Shown piece after piece: positions 1 to 7,647 of a stretch of 55,270 bases of DNA. Numbering within the stretch: the stretch's first letter is position 1; the number at the start of each line of letters is the position of its first letter. The position numbers and the translations under genes were made by a program. The DNA lies in NCBI GenBank assembly GCA_035541895.1, contig DATKMK010000096.1, positions 1 through 55,270 of the forward strand. The letters are read 5' to 3'. This DNA comes from DATKMK01 sp035541895 (GTDB taxonomy: Bacteria; Desulfobacterota; Binatia; HRBIN30; JACQVA1). A model generated the notes under the pieces. That model ran no database searches and had not been told where the DNA came from. It worked only from the letters and a program-made list of their open reading frames with translations.

Positions 1-1121
1 ATCGGCGGTCGCCGCCGAATGGGCTGCGGGATCTTTGTACCGGTGCACTCGAGAGATTTCTCCGGTTTTTCGATGTGCCCGTTCTCTGCATGACGGCCAG
101 CCTGCCAATGGACCGCCGCGACACGCTGGTGCGGGCATGCAGTCTCCAAATGTATCCTTCCGACCCGGAGAGCTTTCCTGACCTTCGTCGCCAAGCTGCT
201 CATAAGCGGTATCAGATCTCTCTAATCGAGGAGCCCCATGCAGAGCAGATCGCTGTCGACGCCTTGATCGGTGGGAAGAAAGTGCTGTGGGTCGTGAACA
301 CCGTTGGTCGCTGTCAGACAATCGCTCGACGGCTTGTTCAGAGTTCGGCGCCGGCTGGGGGATCTCTTTTCTGCTACCACAGCCGGTTTTCTCGAAGCGA
401 TCGTCGCGACCGCCACGAGGAAGTCGTCCGCGTCTTTCGCCGAGATCAGAAGCAATCGGCGCTGGCCGTCACGACGCAGGTATGCGAGATGAGCTTGGAT
501 CTCGATGCCGACGTGCTGATCACCGAGTACGCCCCGGTGCCCTCGCTCATTCAGCGCATGGGCCGATGTTGTCGCGAGCCCGATCCGCTTCTGGGCCGGA
601 TGGGGCTCGTCTACGCATACAAGCCCGAGAGCGAGCGGCCGTATCAAGCTGAGAAAGGTGCAATCGAGAAAGGCGAACGCTTTTTACGCGAACTTGCGCA
701 GAAAGGTGCGGTTTGTCACGCCGACCTCTCCGACTACCTGCAGCAAATGCCGGTGACCGAACCGTTCATTGAAGAGGGCTACAGCAGCTTCCTCGACAGC
801 GGCTGGGCTGCTGGCTCTAAGCAGCAGGACTTCCGCGAGGGCGATGAGTTCACAGTCGACTGCGTTCTTGATCGTGATGTCGAGGCATATCTGGAGGTAA
901 AGCGCCGTCGCGGCGTCACCGACGGATTCATTGTGCCAATACCGAAGCGATTTGCGCGTTTCAATGAGAAGCTCGGGCGGTTCCTCCGCGAGGCCCCGGC
1001 GTCTCAGTACAGCTCGGACTTCGGTTTCTATGTACTCGCGATTCCGGAGGGGATCTTCCCCCGATTCAGTGGACACATCATCAGACAGTGTTGCTGCTCA
1101 TACTGCTCCGGTGAGCGGTAG
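1..1121 (+). CDS. cas3: CRISPR-associated helicase/nuclease Cas3, C-terminal part, truncated at both ends
   Basis: Cas3 is the ATP-dependent ssDNA translocase-nuclease recruited by type I Cascade to degrade target DNA. The frame is open from the window's first bases, so the HD nuclease and DEAH motifs lie off the left edge. Seen here are motif III-like MTASLP just after the edge, a motif IV region VLWVVNTVGRCQTIA, a motif V region TTQVCEMSLDLDADVLI and the motif VI arginine finger SLIQRMGRCCRE. The last ~25 residues, after about nt 1050, do not look like Cas3: the frame enters sequence that on the other strand encodes an IS3-family transposase C-terminus, so the natural 3' end is probably lost. 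No other cas gene or repeat array is in the window. The subtype cannot be set from this fragment. The Cas3 call is firm. Confidence 0.88.
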   Translation, partial: RRSPPNGLRDLCTGALERFLRFFDVPVLCMTASLPMDRRDTLVRACSLQMYPSDPESFPDLRRQAAHKRYQISLIEEPHAEQIAVDALIGGKKVLWVVNTVGRCQTIARRLVQSSAPAGGSLFCYHSRFSRSDRRDRHEEVVRVFRRDQKQSALAVTTQVCEMSLDLDADVLITEYAPVPSLIQRMGRCCREPDPLLGRMGLVYAYKPESERPYQAEKGAIEKGERFLRELAQKGAVCHADLSDYLQQMPVTEPFIEEGYSSFLDSGWAAGSKQQDFREGDEFTVDCVLDRDVEAYLEVKRRRGVTDGFIVPIPKRFARFNEKLGRFLREAPASQYSSDFGFYVLAIPEGIFPRFSGHIIRQCCCSYCSGER

Positions 1122-1190
1122 TCGAGACTCGATTGCATGCGATGGCCGTTGTAGAAGTGCTCGATGTAGTCGCGGACGACCCGATGTAAC
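1048..1190 (-). mobile_element. IS3-family transposase orfB remnant (C-terminus and element end)
   Basis: Read on the minus strand, about 1180 to 1085 encodes a stretch containing DYIEHFYNGHRMQSSLDY followed by RSPEQYEQQ, the typical end of an IS3-family DDE transposase (orfB). A stop codon lies just upstream of the recognisable part and nothing of the catalytic core remains. Past the coding tail, plus-strand 1048-1075 (cttcccccgattcagtggac) resembles an IS3-type terminal inverted repeat. The remnant overlaps the 3' end of the cas3 frame and probably marks the insertion point. It may belong to a different IS3 subgroup from the orfA remnant at 2796-3069, because the two motif styles are not usually found together; this is not certain. 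Confidence 0.6.
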
Positions 1191-1316
1191 TAGGGGTACC
1201 ACGCGAATCGCGCCTCAGGCTTGCGTTTCGCTGACGGGACTCCGGCGGCGACAATCCGAATGGCGGAACCAGCCCACACTCCCTTCGAATCAGTAGAGCA
1301 CGCTCGCCGAGATGCG

Positions 1317-1441
1317 GCTGCTGAAAAACGCTCCGGACACCCTTCGACAAGCTCAGGGTGAGCGGGAATGCGTAATAGAGCCGAGGAGGGGTTTCGTCCA
1401 TGCTGAGCTTGTCGAAGCATGCGGCGGGGTTTTTCAGCAAC
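1317..1441. repeat. REP-like composite inverted repeat
   Basis: Two nested pairs of inverted arms are visible. The outer arms are GCTGCTGAAAAAC (1317-1329) and GTTTTTCAGCAAC (1429-1441). The inner arms are CTTCGACAAGCTCAG (about 1342-1356) and CTGAGCTTGTCGAAG (about 1403-1417), each inside its own short palindrome. Such CTTCGACAAGCTCAG palindromes recur between genes in many GC-rich bacteria and behave like REP/BIME elements. The right half supplies the ATG and first ~14 codons of the acyltransferase reading frame at 1400. No second copy was noticed in this window. Confidence 0.75.
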
Positions 1442-2587
1442 CTGCCAGAATCGGCTGGGCGCAAGGTGGCGATCGACTACCTGCGGACGTTCATCATCGT
1501 GCTCGTCCTGGTGCATCATTCTGTTCTTGCCTACGTCAGCTTTGGGCAATTCGATCGCGTGCACTACCTGTCGTCGACGGCGCCGATCGTCGACTCTCAG
1601 CGATGGGTCGGCTTCGACCTGATCGTGGTGTTCAACGACATTTTCATGATGTCGCTGATGTTCTTCGTTTCCGGTTTGTTCGTCTGGCCGAGTCTCACGC
1701 GCAAGGGTACCGGGCCATTTCTCCGCGCCCGGCTGCTGCGGCTCGGCTTGCCGTTTGCCGTGGTGGTCACCTTGGTGATGCCGCTTGCGTTCTATCCGTC
1801 GTTCCGGATGACGGGAGTGGACCCCGGCTATCTCGCCTTCTGGCGCGACACGATCATGGTTGGGCCATGGCCCGCCGGGCCACCCTGGTTCGTCGCGGTG
1901 TTGCTCGCCTTCGATTGCGTGGCGGCGCTTGTTCACTGGGCCGCACCGGGGGGAGGCAAGGCGATTCGCGAGACGACGCTGGGCGTGTTCAGCCGGCCGC
2001 TGGTGTTCTTCCTCATCCTTGTAACGGTCTCCGCGGCGGCATTCTTCCCGATGCTGCTCGGTTTTGGACCGACACTCTGGTTCGTATTTGGACCGTTTAC
2101 GGTTCAGGCTAGCCGCGCATTGCACTACGCCGCGTACTTCTTCGCGGGGGTCGCGGTGAGCGCCTATGGTCTCGACCGCAGTGTATTCGTACCTCGGGGC
2201 CCTCTGGCGCGGCGATGGATGCTCTGGGCGCTCGCAGGCCTGGTCTCATTTGTGATCTTCGTTTGGATCGTCAGCCATTGGCCGCCCCCATTGGGAGCTT
2301 TCGGACGCTGGTTCGTGATCGCGTGCGCCGCGATTAGCTTCGCCTTCCTCGCGCTGTTTCTACGCTTCGCGAACCGGCGCTTCGCGATAGTCGAAAGCCT
2401 GAACGACAATGCGTACGGCATATATCTGATTCACTATCTGTTCGTCGTTTGGCTGCAATATGCACTTTTGGCCTCCGGCCTTTCGCCGATCGCCAAGGGA
2501 GTCATCGTATTCGCGACCGTGCTGACGCTTAGCTGGGGCGCAGTCGCGGCGCTTCGGCGCGTGCGGGCGATCGCAAACGTACTGTAG
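1400..2587 (+). CDS. acyltransferase family 3 membrane protein (OafA/YrhL/MdoC type)
   Basis: Predicted integral membrane O-acyltransferase that would move an acyl group onto a sugar or other envelope hydroxyl. The ~395-residue product has about ten hydrophobic segments. It carries the family's early DYLRTFIIVLVLVHHS region, with the usual histidine near the first helix, then FLRARLLRLGLPF, and a C-terminal NAYGIYLIHYLFVVW segment, all characteristic of acyltransferase 3. The first ~14 residues (MLSLSKHAAGFFSN) are encoded by a REP-like repeat and are probably not ancestral. A GTG at 1466 would start just before the first conserved block. The gene lies between two IS3-family remnants and is separate from the polysaccharide locus, so the substrate is unknown. 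Confidence 0.85.
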   Translation: MLSLSKHAAGFFSNLPESAGRKVAIDYLRTFIIVLVLVHHSVLAYVSFGQFDRVHYLSSTAPIVDSQRWVGFDLIVVFNDIFMMSLMFFVSGLFVWPSLTRKGTGPFLRARLLRLGLPFAVVVTLVMPLAFYPSFRMTGVDPGYLAFWRDTIMVGPWPAGPPWFVAVLLAFDCVAALVHWAAPGGGKAIRETTLGVFSRPLVFFLILVTVSAAAFFPMLLGFGPTLWFVFGPFTVQASRALHYAAYFFAGVAVSAYGLDRSVFVPRGPLARRWMLWALAGLVSFVIFVWIVSHWPPPLGAFGRWFVIACAAISFAFLALFLRFANRRFAIVESLNDNAYGIYLIHYLFVVWLQYALLASGLSPIAKGVIVFATVLTLSWGAVAALRRVRAIANVL

Positions 2588-2795
2588 TCTGGCGTCATGT
2601 CTCTCGAGTCTCTTCCACATGGAAACCGCGAAACGGGACAGGATCGCCAGGGAATTCATTGCCGAGCATGTAGCGACCATTTTCTTGTGTGTGCTGCGGT
2701 AGTCCTGTGGAAGGAGCGCGAAGTCGGAAGCCCGTACGACAGATGAGTGCGGTCGCTTGCGACTACGCTGCAAAGTGCGGCCGCCATGATTCCGT
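2588..2795. other. intergenic, no recognisable gene
   Basis: The stretch between the acyltransferase stop and the orfA remnant has only very short frames on either strand. On the minus strand it lies where orfB of the adjacent IS3-type element should begin, but I could not recognise transposase sequence in any frame. Confidence 0.5.
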
Positions 2796-3069
2796 TCAGC
2801 AGCGGGACTTTTTTGCGACGATCACCTTGAGCGCCTGGTTGTCCAAGGTGAGATCGGCCACCAAGTGTTTCAACCGCCGGTTCTCGTCCTCGAGCTGCTT
2901 GAGCCGCCGCGCCTCGTTTACGTCCATCCCGCCGAACTTCGCCTTCCAGGCGTAGTACGTCGGTTCGCTGATCCCGTGACGACGGCAGACGTCGGCGAGT
3001 TTCGCCCCCAACCTCCTTCTCCTTGAGGATCTTGATGATCTGTTCCTCACTGAGCCGGCTCTTGCGCAT
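2796..3069 (-). pseudogene. IS3-family transposase orfA, frameshifted
   Basis: The minus strand starts at an ATG (3069) with a good upstream purine run and encodes MRKSRLSEEQIIKILKE, the N-terminus of an IS3-family helix-turn-helix orfA of the IS407-like type. The frame is then lost. The continuation, AKLADVCRRHGISEPTYYAW and then RRLKQLEDENRRLKHLVAD, is in another frame. An extra base in the run of five C (3006-3010, plus strand) explains the shift. Canonical IS3 elements shift frame at the orfA/orfB junction, not in the middle of the helix-turn-helix, so this is decay. No orfB catalytic region follows, so the element cannot move by itself. Confidence 0.82.
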
Positions 3070-3624
3070 TCGAGTCCTCCTTCTCCTTCGTTAGGCCCTC
3101 ACGATAGCATCAGTTCCGAGGTCGCTCCCGCTTGGGAGGGAACGGAAAGGAAAGGTGTCGCCGTGTCCAGCCAGCGTCGAACTTCCAACCGCGTGGCGGT
3201 TGAAGAGTCGCCGCTCCCCGCACTAGTGGCGAGCCGTAACGCTCATGGCGCGCGAAGACTCGAACACGTTGATCTGTTTAGCACCGGCATGGCGCTCGGT
3301 GTGGGTCTGGCTGGTCGCGGGATTGGTGACCGCGGTGATGAGCGTGCCGTGGCCGCTGCAGCACGATGACGTTTCGGAAGACGACCCGGTCGACGAGATT
3401 CTCGAATTTGAAACCACCGATGCACACTGATGGACACAGATGGCTGAAGCTCGATGGACGTCTCGCCACATCGGCCCTTCGCAATCGGTGTTCATCCGCG
3501 TTCATCGGCGGCGCCCTCCTCTTCCGGTCCGACGACTCGAAATTCACGCCGACCATGTAGACAGATTGGCGAGCGGCGAGTATGTCATCGCGCTCGAATT
3601 GCGTACGCGACGGCGCGACCGGCG
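3070..3624. other. intergenic DNA without a convincing gene
   Basis: Several overlapping short frames of 60-92 codons occur on both strands, none with a family I recognise or a clear ribosome-binding site. The stretch holds a palindromic element at 3417-3508 (listed separately) and may carry the promoter of the YkgJ-like gene at 3625, although no clear -35/-10 pair was seen. Confidence 0.5.
3417..3508. repeat. imperfect long inverted repeat (intergenic palindromic element)
   Basis: A 25-base arm at 3417-3441 (CCGATGCACACTGATGGACA, continuing CAGAT) matches the reverse complement of 3484-3508 at 20 of 25 positions by eye, with a ~42-base spacer. Both arms contain the GATGNACAC-type word seen in dispersed intergenic repeats of many environmental genomes, where it is often mistaken for small ORFs. 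No U-run follows, so it is not an obvious terminator. Confidence 0.6.
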
Positions 3625-4176
3625 ATGGCGACCCGAGACTGGCAGACGCTGCTCCGCTTTCACTGCACCGGCTGCGGCAACTGCTGCAAAGGTACGCAGG
3701 TGATGATCACCGACGCCGACGTGCGCCGCATCGCCGACGGCACCGGGCGTCCGGTCGGTGAACTCGTCCAGTTCGCGCGTCCGGGCGAGATTCTCCTCGA
3801 CAAGCGAAGCCCGTGGTGGGTGCGCTTCGAGTCGACTCGCGCGGTGATGACGTTGCGCTGGACCGACGAACGCTGCGCCTTCTTGGACGCCGACGAGCGC
3901 TGCGCGATTTACGAACATCGGCCGGTGACCTGCCGCGATTTTCCATTCAACGTCACCCTGTCCGCGACCGGTGCGGTGGAACGCCTGTCGCTCAGCAACG
4001 TCGTCACGTGCGAGCACACGTGGGACGGCTCGCACACCCGCCGGGAGTTGGCGCGCACGCGCCAATGGAACGACCGGCAAGCCGATGCGTACATTCGGCG
4101 AGTGGAACGGTGGAACCGTCGCCGCGATCTCGCTCGCACGCCCGACGCGTTCTTGCAATTCCTTGGACTCGAATAG
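3625..4176 (+). CDS. YkgJ-type cysteine-cluster protein
   Basis: A 183-residue soluble protein of the YkgJ/zinc- or iron-chelating cysteine-cluster family, whose biochemical role is unsettled. The N-terminus has the cysteine block CTGCGNCCKG. A second block further on reads RCAIYEHRPVTCRDFPF, the signature CxIYxxRPxxCRxFPF, and one more cysteine follows near VVTCEHTW. These residues probably bind a metal or Fe-S cluster. The open frame extends upstream to 3454, but the ATG at 3625 lies just ahead of the conserved region and is the better start. It converges with the leftward gene ending at 4230. Nothing nearby indicates its substrate. Confidence 0.82.
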   Translation: MATRDWQTLLRFHCTGCGNCCKGTQVMITDADVRRIADGTGRPVGELVQFARPGEILLDKRSPWWVRFESTRAVMTLRWTDERCAFLDADERCAIYEHRPVTCRDFPFNVTLSATGAVERLSLSNVVTCEHTWDGSHTRRELARTRQWNDRQADAYIRRVERWNRRRDLARTPDAFLQFLGLE

Positions 4177-4183
4177 CCGCCGC

Positions 4184-4209
4184 GGTGGCAGGCGCGGAGT
4201 CCTGCCGCC
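4184..4209. terminator. GC-rich hairpin between convergent genes
   Basis: GGCAGG at 4187-4192 pairs with CCTGCC at 4201-4206 around an 8-base loop, and the flanking GGTG/CGCC bases can extend the stem. It sits in the 53-base gap between the stops of the two convergent genes at 4176 and 4230, a natural place for a bidirectional terminator. There is no strong U-run on either side. Confidence 0.4.
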
Positions 4210-4229
4210 CACCCGAGTCGCGAGAAATC

Positions 4230-5525
4230 CTACGGTTGCGGGGCGCGTCGCGCAGTGAAGCGGAACGTCGCCCCTTTGCTGAGTTTCGCCAAACCGACTT
4301 CGGGCGGCTCGGGCAATGGTTCGGCGCTCGGGTCGATCACCACCGACCAGGCCACGCGCGCGCCGTCGACCCGCAATGGCCGACAGCGAGCCTGTTGGTC
4401 GATGGTGCGCGCGACGGCATCGAGTGCGCGATGCGGCTCCGGGCTGGCGGCGAGCAACGCAAACCATGAGTACGGATCGCCTTCGGCAAACGCGACGCAG
4501 TCGCCGATCCAGCAGCGCACACTCTGCTCGTCACGCTCGACGTGAAGGTCGACGTAGTTGCGCGGATGAAGCGCGGGGTGGAGTTGGAACAGCTTGGCAA
4601 TCGCGTCGAGGCCGGTTCCGATCTGCATCGCGGCGGCGACCCGCTCGGCGGCGAGCCCGGCGATGCCGACGAACTGGTGCGCGGCGATCTCGGCGGCCAT
4701 CGCATCGCCCCAGCGCTCGGCGATGGCCAACATGAATGAGCGCACCAGCAAGTGGCCTTGGACGCAAAACTCTTGTGCGATGAAGCCGAGCGCCGGACGC
4801 GAAAAATCCTCGAGGTGGAGATCGGCATCGAAGGCGCCCGAGTAGTCGGGAAGGCCGCTGTCGAGCTGCGCCGGGTGCTGATAGAGCGCGAGGCGCGCGA
4901 GGCGCGAGGCGCGCACGCGAGCGGTGAGCGGAATTTCTTCCAGCGGCGCCGCCTCGGCGTCGATCTGCACGCGCCAGCGGCAGTGCGGCAGCCGATCCGC
5001 CGGCACGCGCGGCGGCCGATGAATCGGCCGCACGCGGGCGCGCGGGTTGGTCGCCACGGCGGTGGCGTCGAAGGTCGGATCTTCGATCTGATGGCACATG
5101 CCGACCACCATCTCCTCGCCCATCGGTTCGACGTCCATCAGCGCACCGCAGTAGGGCAGCCAGAATTCGCCGCTCTGTGGGTTGCGCTCGTCGAGATGAA
5201 AGCGGAAGTCGAGAAACCCGTGCGGCGCGCCGACGTCGAGCTGCAGCCCCTTGAAGATGGTCGCCACCGTGTCGCCCGCGAAGCCGAGGGCTTGCTGCAT
5301 CCGTTGGGTGTACACCGGACTGGCCCCCATCCATTCGGCGATCGCGATCTCGCGCATCGCGTGCGTACCAAAGCGCGCCAGCACCTGTGGAATGCCGACG
5401 CGATCCTGCAGATGCGCCGCGAGTTGATACTCCCGCGCCAACACCGCCAGCCCCGCGCGTGATAGTCCGTCGATGCGAAAACGCGGGTCGAATGGTCCGC
5501 TGTAGTTCTCCAGGCACTCCTCCAA
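4230..5525 (-). CDS. uncharacterised protein with two tandem YSGPF-type domains
   Basis: The function of this 431-residue protein is unknown. It consists of two related halves. Near residue 8 is NYSGPFDPRFRIDGLSRAGL, and near residue 228 DYSGAFDADLHLEDFSRPAL; each is followed by a helical REYQLAA.../QEFCVQG... segment, a region with an acidic HLDERNPQ or HVERDEQS motif, and a terminal CRWRV/CRPL-type strand. The YSGPF...DLSxxAL opening resembles single-domain hypothetical proteins of Binatota/Rokubacteria-like genomes. No membrane helix or signal peptide is seen. The start is a TTG at 5525, because an in-frame stop lies a few codons upstream. It is the last gene of the leftward regulatory block, 110 bases after the preceding stop. 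Confidence 0.7.
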   Translation of the reverse strand: MEECLENYSGPFDPRFRIDGLSRAGLAVLAREYQLAAHLQDRVGIPQVLARFGTHAMREIAIAEWMGASPVYTQRMQQALGFAGDTVATIFKGLQLDVGAPHGFLDFRFHLDERNPQSGEFWLPYCGALMDVEPMGEEMVVGMCHQIEDPTFDATAVATNPRARVRPIHRPPRVPADRLPHCRWRVQIDAEAAPLEEIPLTARVRASRLARLALYQHPAQLDSGLPDYSGAFDADLHLEDFSRPALGFIAQEFCVQGHLLVRSFMLAIAERWGDAMAAEIAAHQFVGIAGLAAERVAAAMQIGTGLDAIAKLFQLHPALHPRNYVDLHVERDEQSVRCWIGDCVAFAEGDPYSWFALLAASPEPHRALDAVARTIDQQARCRPLRVDGARVAWSVVIDPSAEPLPEPPEVGLAKLSKGATFRFTARRAPQP

Positions 5526-5635
5526 CCGAGCGCCCGCAACTCACTAAATCCCGCAGCGAAACTCAAGTGGGCCGGACGGATCGCGCAGCTCTTTCTCTCC
5601 GTGCGATCCGCGATTGGCGCCCGGCGATGCGCGAG

Positions 5636-6310
5636 TCAGTGCGTCTGAATGTTGGTATCGCGGCGGACGCGGAGGGCGAGGGCGCCGTATTCGTCGCGGT
5701 TGGCGCTGACGAAGGCGGCGACGCGGGGGAGTTCCCACGAATCGAAGATGTCCATGCAGCGGGCGAGCAGCGCGACGCAGCCGTCGTCGGGGAGTCGCGC
5801 GATGCTGACTGCCGGGTCGTCGGCGTCGTCGAAGCTGGTCTCCACCTGATCGCCGGGCAACGTGGCCAGGATCTGCTGCACCGCGTGCACAAAGCCGTCG
5901 ATCTTGGTCTGTCGCAACGCGTAGGGATGAAAGTGATGGTCGAGCGCGCGCCGGACCTCGCTCTCCTCGACGGTCACCTCTAGCGCCTCGGGGACGATGC
6001 GCTCGGTGACGATGGCGCGCGTCACCGGCTCGTCGAGGCCGCCGCGTCCGGTCCGCACCGTGAAGGTCTCGCACCCGTTGGTCAGCTCGATGTAACTGCT
6101 GCGCATCGGATCCCAGAGCGGACCGTCGTGGTATTCGAGCAGACTCTCGCGCGTGAGGCGCTCCAGCGGATGATGCCGGTGCTGCACGAGGAACTGGCCG
6201 TACGCAATCGCGGCTTCCTCGCTCACACTTCCGCCCGTGACCAGCTCGGTGGCGGCGTAGACGCGGTGGATCACACGGCAGTCGCGACACAGGAGATACA
6301 CATCGGTCAT
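5636..6310 (-). CDS. uncharacterised protein in a two-component operon
   Basis: This 224-residue protein is not recognised. It opens MTDVYLLCRDCRVIHRVYAA, with a CxxC pair that could bind a metal, and is otherwise mixed α/β and acidic with no membrane segment. The middle has a VTERIVPEALEVTVEE region followed by a helical HHFHPYALRQTKIDGFV stretch; the end, DEYGALALRVRRDTNIQT, is basic. An ATG at 6310 lies 8 bases after the stop of the REC-histidine kinase, so the two are very probably co-transcribed. It may be an accessory or output protein of that kinase, but this rests only on position. Confidence 0.7.
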   Translation of the reverse strand: MTDVYLLCRDCRVIHRVYAATELVTGGSVSEEAAIAYGQFLVQHRHHPLERLTRESLLEYHDGPLWDPMRSSYIELTNGCETFTVRTGRGGLDEPVTRAIVTERIVPEALEVTVEESEVRRALDHHFHPYALRQTKIDGFVHAVQQILATLPGDQVETSFDDADDPAVSIARLPDDGCVALLARCMDIFDSWELPRVAAFVSANRDEYGALALRVRRDTNIQTH

Positions 6311-6318
6311 GACGAACC

Positions 6319-7428
6319 TCAATTGAGATGGGGCAAGTGGCTCTTGCCGCCGAGCCGTCCGGCGGGCAGGGTGACGATGCACTGCGTGCCTTGGCCGGCT
6401 TCGCTGCGAATGCGCAGGTCGCCGCCGAGAAACTCGACGAGCCGGGTCGCGATCCGCAATCCGAGTCCGAGGCCGCGATAGCGCCGGCGCGACGACGAGT
6501 CGGTCTGCGCGAGACCTTGCAACGCATGCACGATCTCCTCGCGGCCCATCCCGATGCCGGTGTCGGACACCTCGATTTCGAGCGCGCCCGGCTGCGGGGC
6601 GCTGCGAACCGACAGCGTGACGCCCCCGCGCGGGGTGAACTTGACGGCGTTGTCGAGCAGCGCCGACAAGATTCGTTCGAGCTTCTCTTCGTCACTGACG
6701 GCAATCAAATCGGTGCCGCGGATTTCGATGTCGACGGTGAGGCCCTTGTCGCCGGCGACCCCGCGATAGCGGTGGCCGACGCGTCGAACCGTCTCGGCCA
6801 GATCGAACGGCCGTACGGTGAGCGGCACCTCGCCGGCATCGAGCGAATTGAGCAGCAGCACCCCTTCGATCAGGGTGAGCAGTTCCTGGGAGTTGGCTTG
6901 GATGCGGTCGAGCGCGGTCCGTTGCTCGGTATTGACGACGCTCTGCAGCTCCTCGGCGAGGATGGCGCCGTAGCCGATGATCGCGCTCAGCGGCGTGCGC
7001 AGTTCGTGCGACAGATTGGCCAGGAAGTCTTCCTTGATGTTGCGCATGCGCACCGAGGCGCGGCGGCGGCCGACCGCCCGTCGCACGAGGTCGGCGATGT
7101 GCGGGACGTCGAACGGTTTGGTGATGTAATCGAACACATGGTGGCGCAACCCGCGGATCGCCGTGTCCAGCGCCGCGTACCCGGTCACGATGATGACCTC
7201 GATGTCGGGGTCGTGCTCCTTGATTCGTTCGAGCAACTCGATGCCCGGCATCCCGGGCATCCGCAGATCGAGCGTGACCACGTCGATCGGCGTGGTGCGA
7301 AGGATCGATAGTGCTTGTTCCGCCCCCGCCGCGGTGAACACCTTGTACGAGGGCTTGAAAATCATCCGCAGCGATTCGGTGGGACCCCGTTCGTCGTCGA
7401 TGATGAGGAGCGATGCCGACTCTTCCAT
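6319..7428 (-). CDS. REC-histidine kinase hybrid (soluble sensor kinase)
   Basis: Cytoplasmic two-component kinase with the receiver first. Residues 1-120 are a receiver with the DD pair in LLIIDDE, phospho-acceptor Asp54 in TLDLRMPGM, and the YITKPF lysine. Residues ~133-200 are HisKA with phospho-His141 in LSHELRTPL. Residues ~245-360 are an HATPase_c domain with N-box ALLDNAVKF, G1 DTGIGMG and G2 GLGLGLRIA. All catalytic residues are present and there is no membrane segment. The start is ATG 7428, with GGAGGGAG about 6-10 bases upstream. A σ54-like promoter lies 35-50 bases upstream. Likely partners are the NtrC-type regulator upstream or the receiver domains nearby. Confidence 0.9.
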   Translation of the reverse strand: MEESASLLIIDDERGPTESLRMIFKPSYKVFTAAGAEQALSILRTTPIDVVTLDLRMPGMPGIELLERIKEHDPDIEVIIVTGYAALDTAIRGLRHHVFDYITKPFDVPHIADLVRRAVGRRRASVRMRNIKEDFLANLSHELRTPLSAIIGYGAILAEELQSVVNTEQRTALDRIQANSQELLTLIEGVLLLNSLDAGEVPLTVRPFDLAETVRRVGHRYRGVAGDKGLTVDIEIRGTDLIAVSDEEKLERILSALLDNAVKFTPRGGVTLSVRSAPQPGALEIEVSDTGIGMGREEIVHALQGLAQTDSSSRRRYRGLGLGLRIATRLVEFLGGDLRIRSEAGQGTQCIVTLPAGRLGGKSHLPHLN

Positions 7429-7462
7429 GCGACGCTCCCTCCTCGGGAGGCGTACACGGAAA

Positions 7463-7478
7463 AGCACCCGGCATGCCA
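7463..7478 (-). promoter_or_regulatory. candidate σ54 (-24/-12) promoter for the REC-histidine kinase operon
   Basis: Read leftward, the sequence is TGGCATGCCGGGTGCT, compared with the σ54 consensus TGGCAC-N5-TTGCW. The invariant GG and GC are spaced by exactly 10 bases; the differences are T for C in the -24 box and G for T in the -12 box. It would start transcription near 7451, about 23 bases before the ATG at 7428. σ54 control is plausible because two NtrC-type activators are encoded within 5 kb. Confidence 0.5.
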
Positions 7479-7647
7479 CGCGGCGAGAAATCTAAAGTGT
7501 TGCACGAGGCTCGCTCGAACAAATTCAGATACGCGCGACAATCGAAGCGTGGATCTGGGGCATCTGGATGCCCTACGCTGAGGGCGCATTACGCCCTCGC
7601 CGACAAATTTGTACAGCCGATGGACAGAAACGTAACGAGCGGTGGCG

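Noticed and set aside
1190..2125. 311-codon minus-strand frame opposite the acyltransferase
   Set aside because: Very Arg/Glu/His-rich, typical antisense shadow; only the stretch below 1190 resembles transposase, in another frame.
3245..3430. 61-codon plus-strand frame with a hydrophobic centre
   Set aside because: Its end falls inside the palindromic repeat and no homology or ribosome-binding site was seen; probably chance.
1..3624. CRISPR array near cas3
   Set aside because: No regularly spaced direct repeats of 25-37 bases were found; only unrelated inverted repeats are present.
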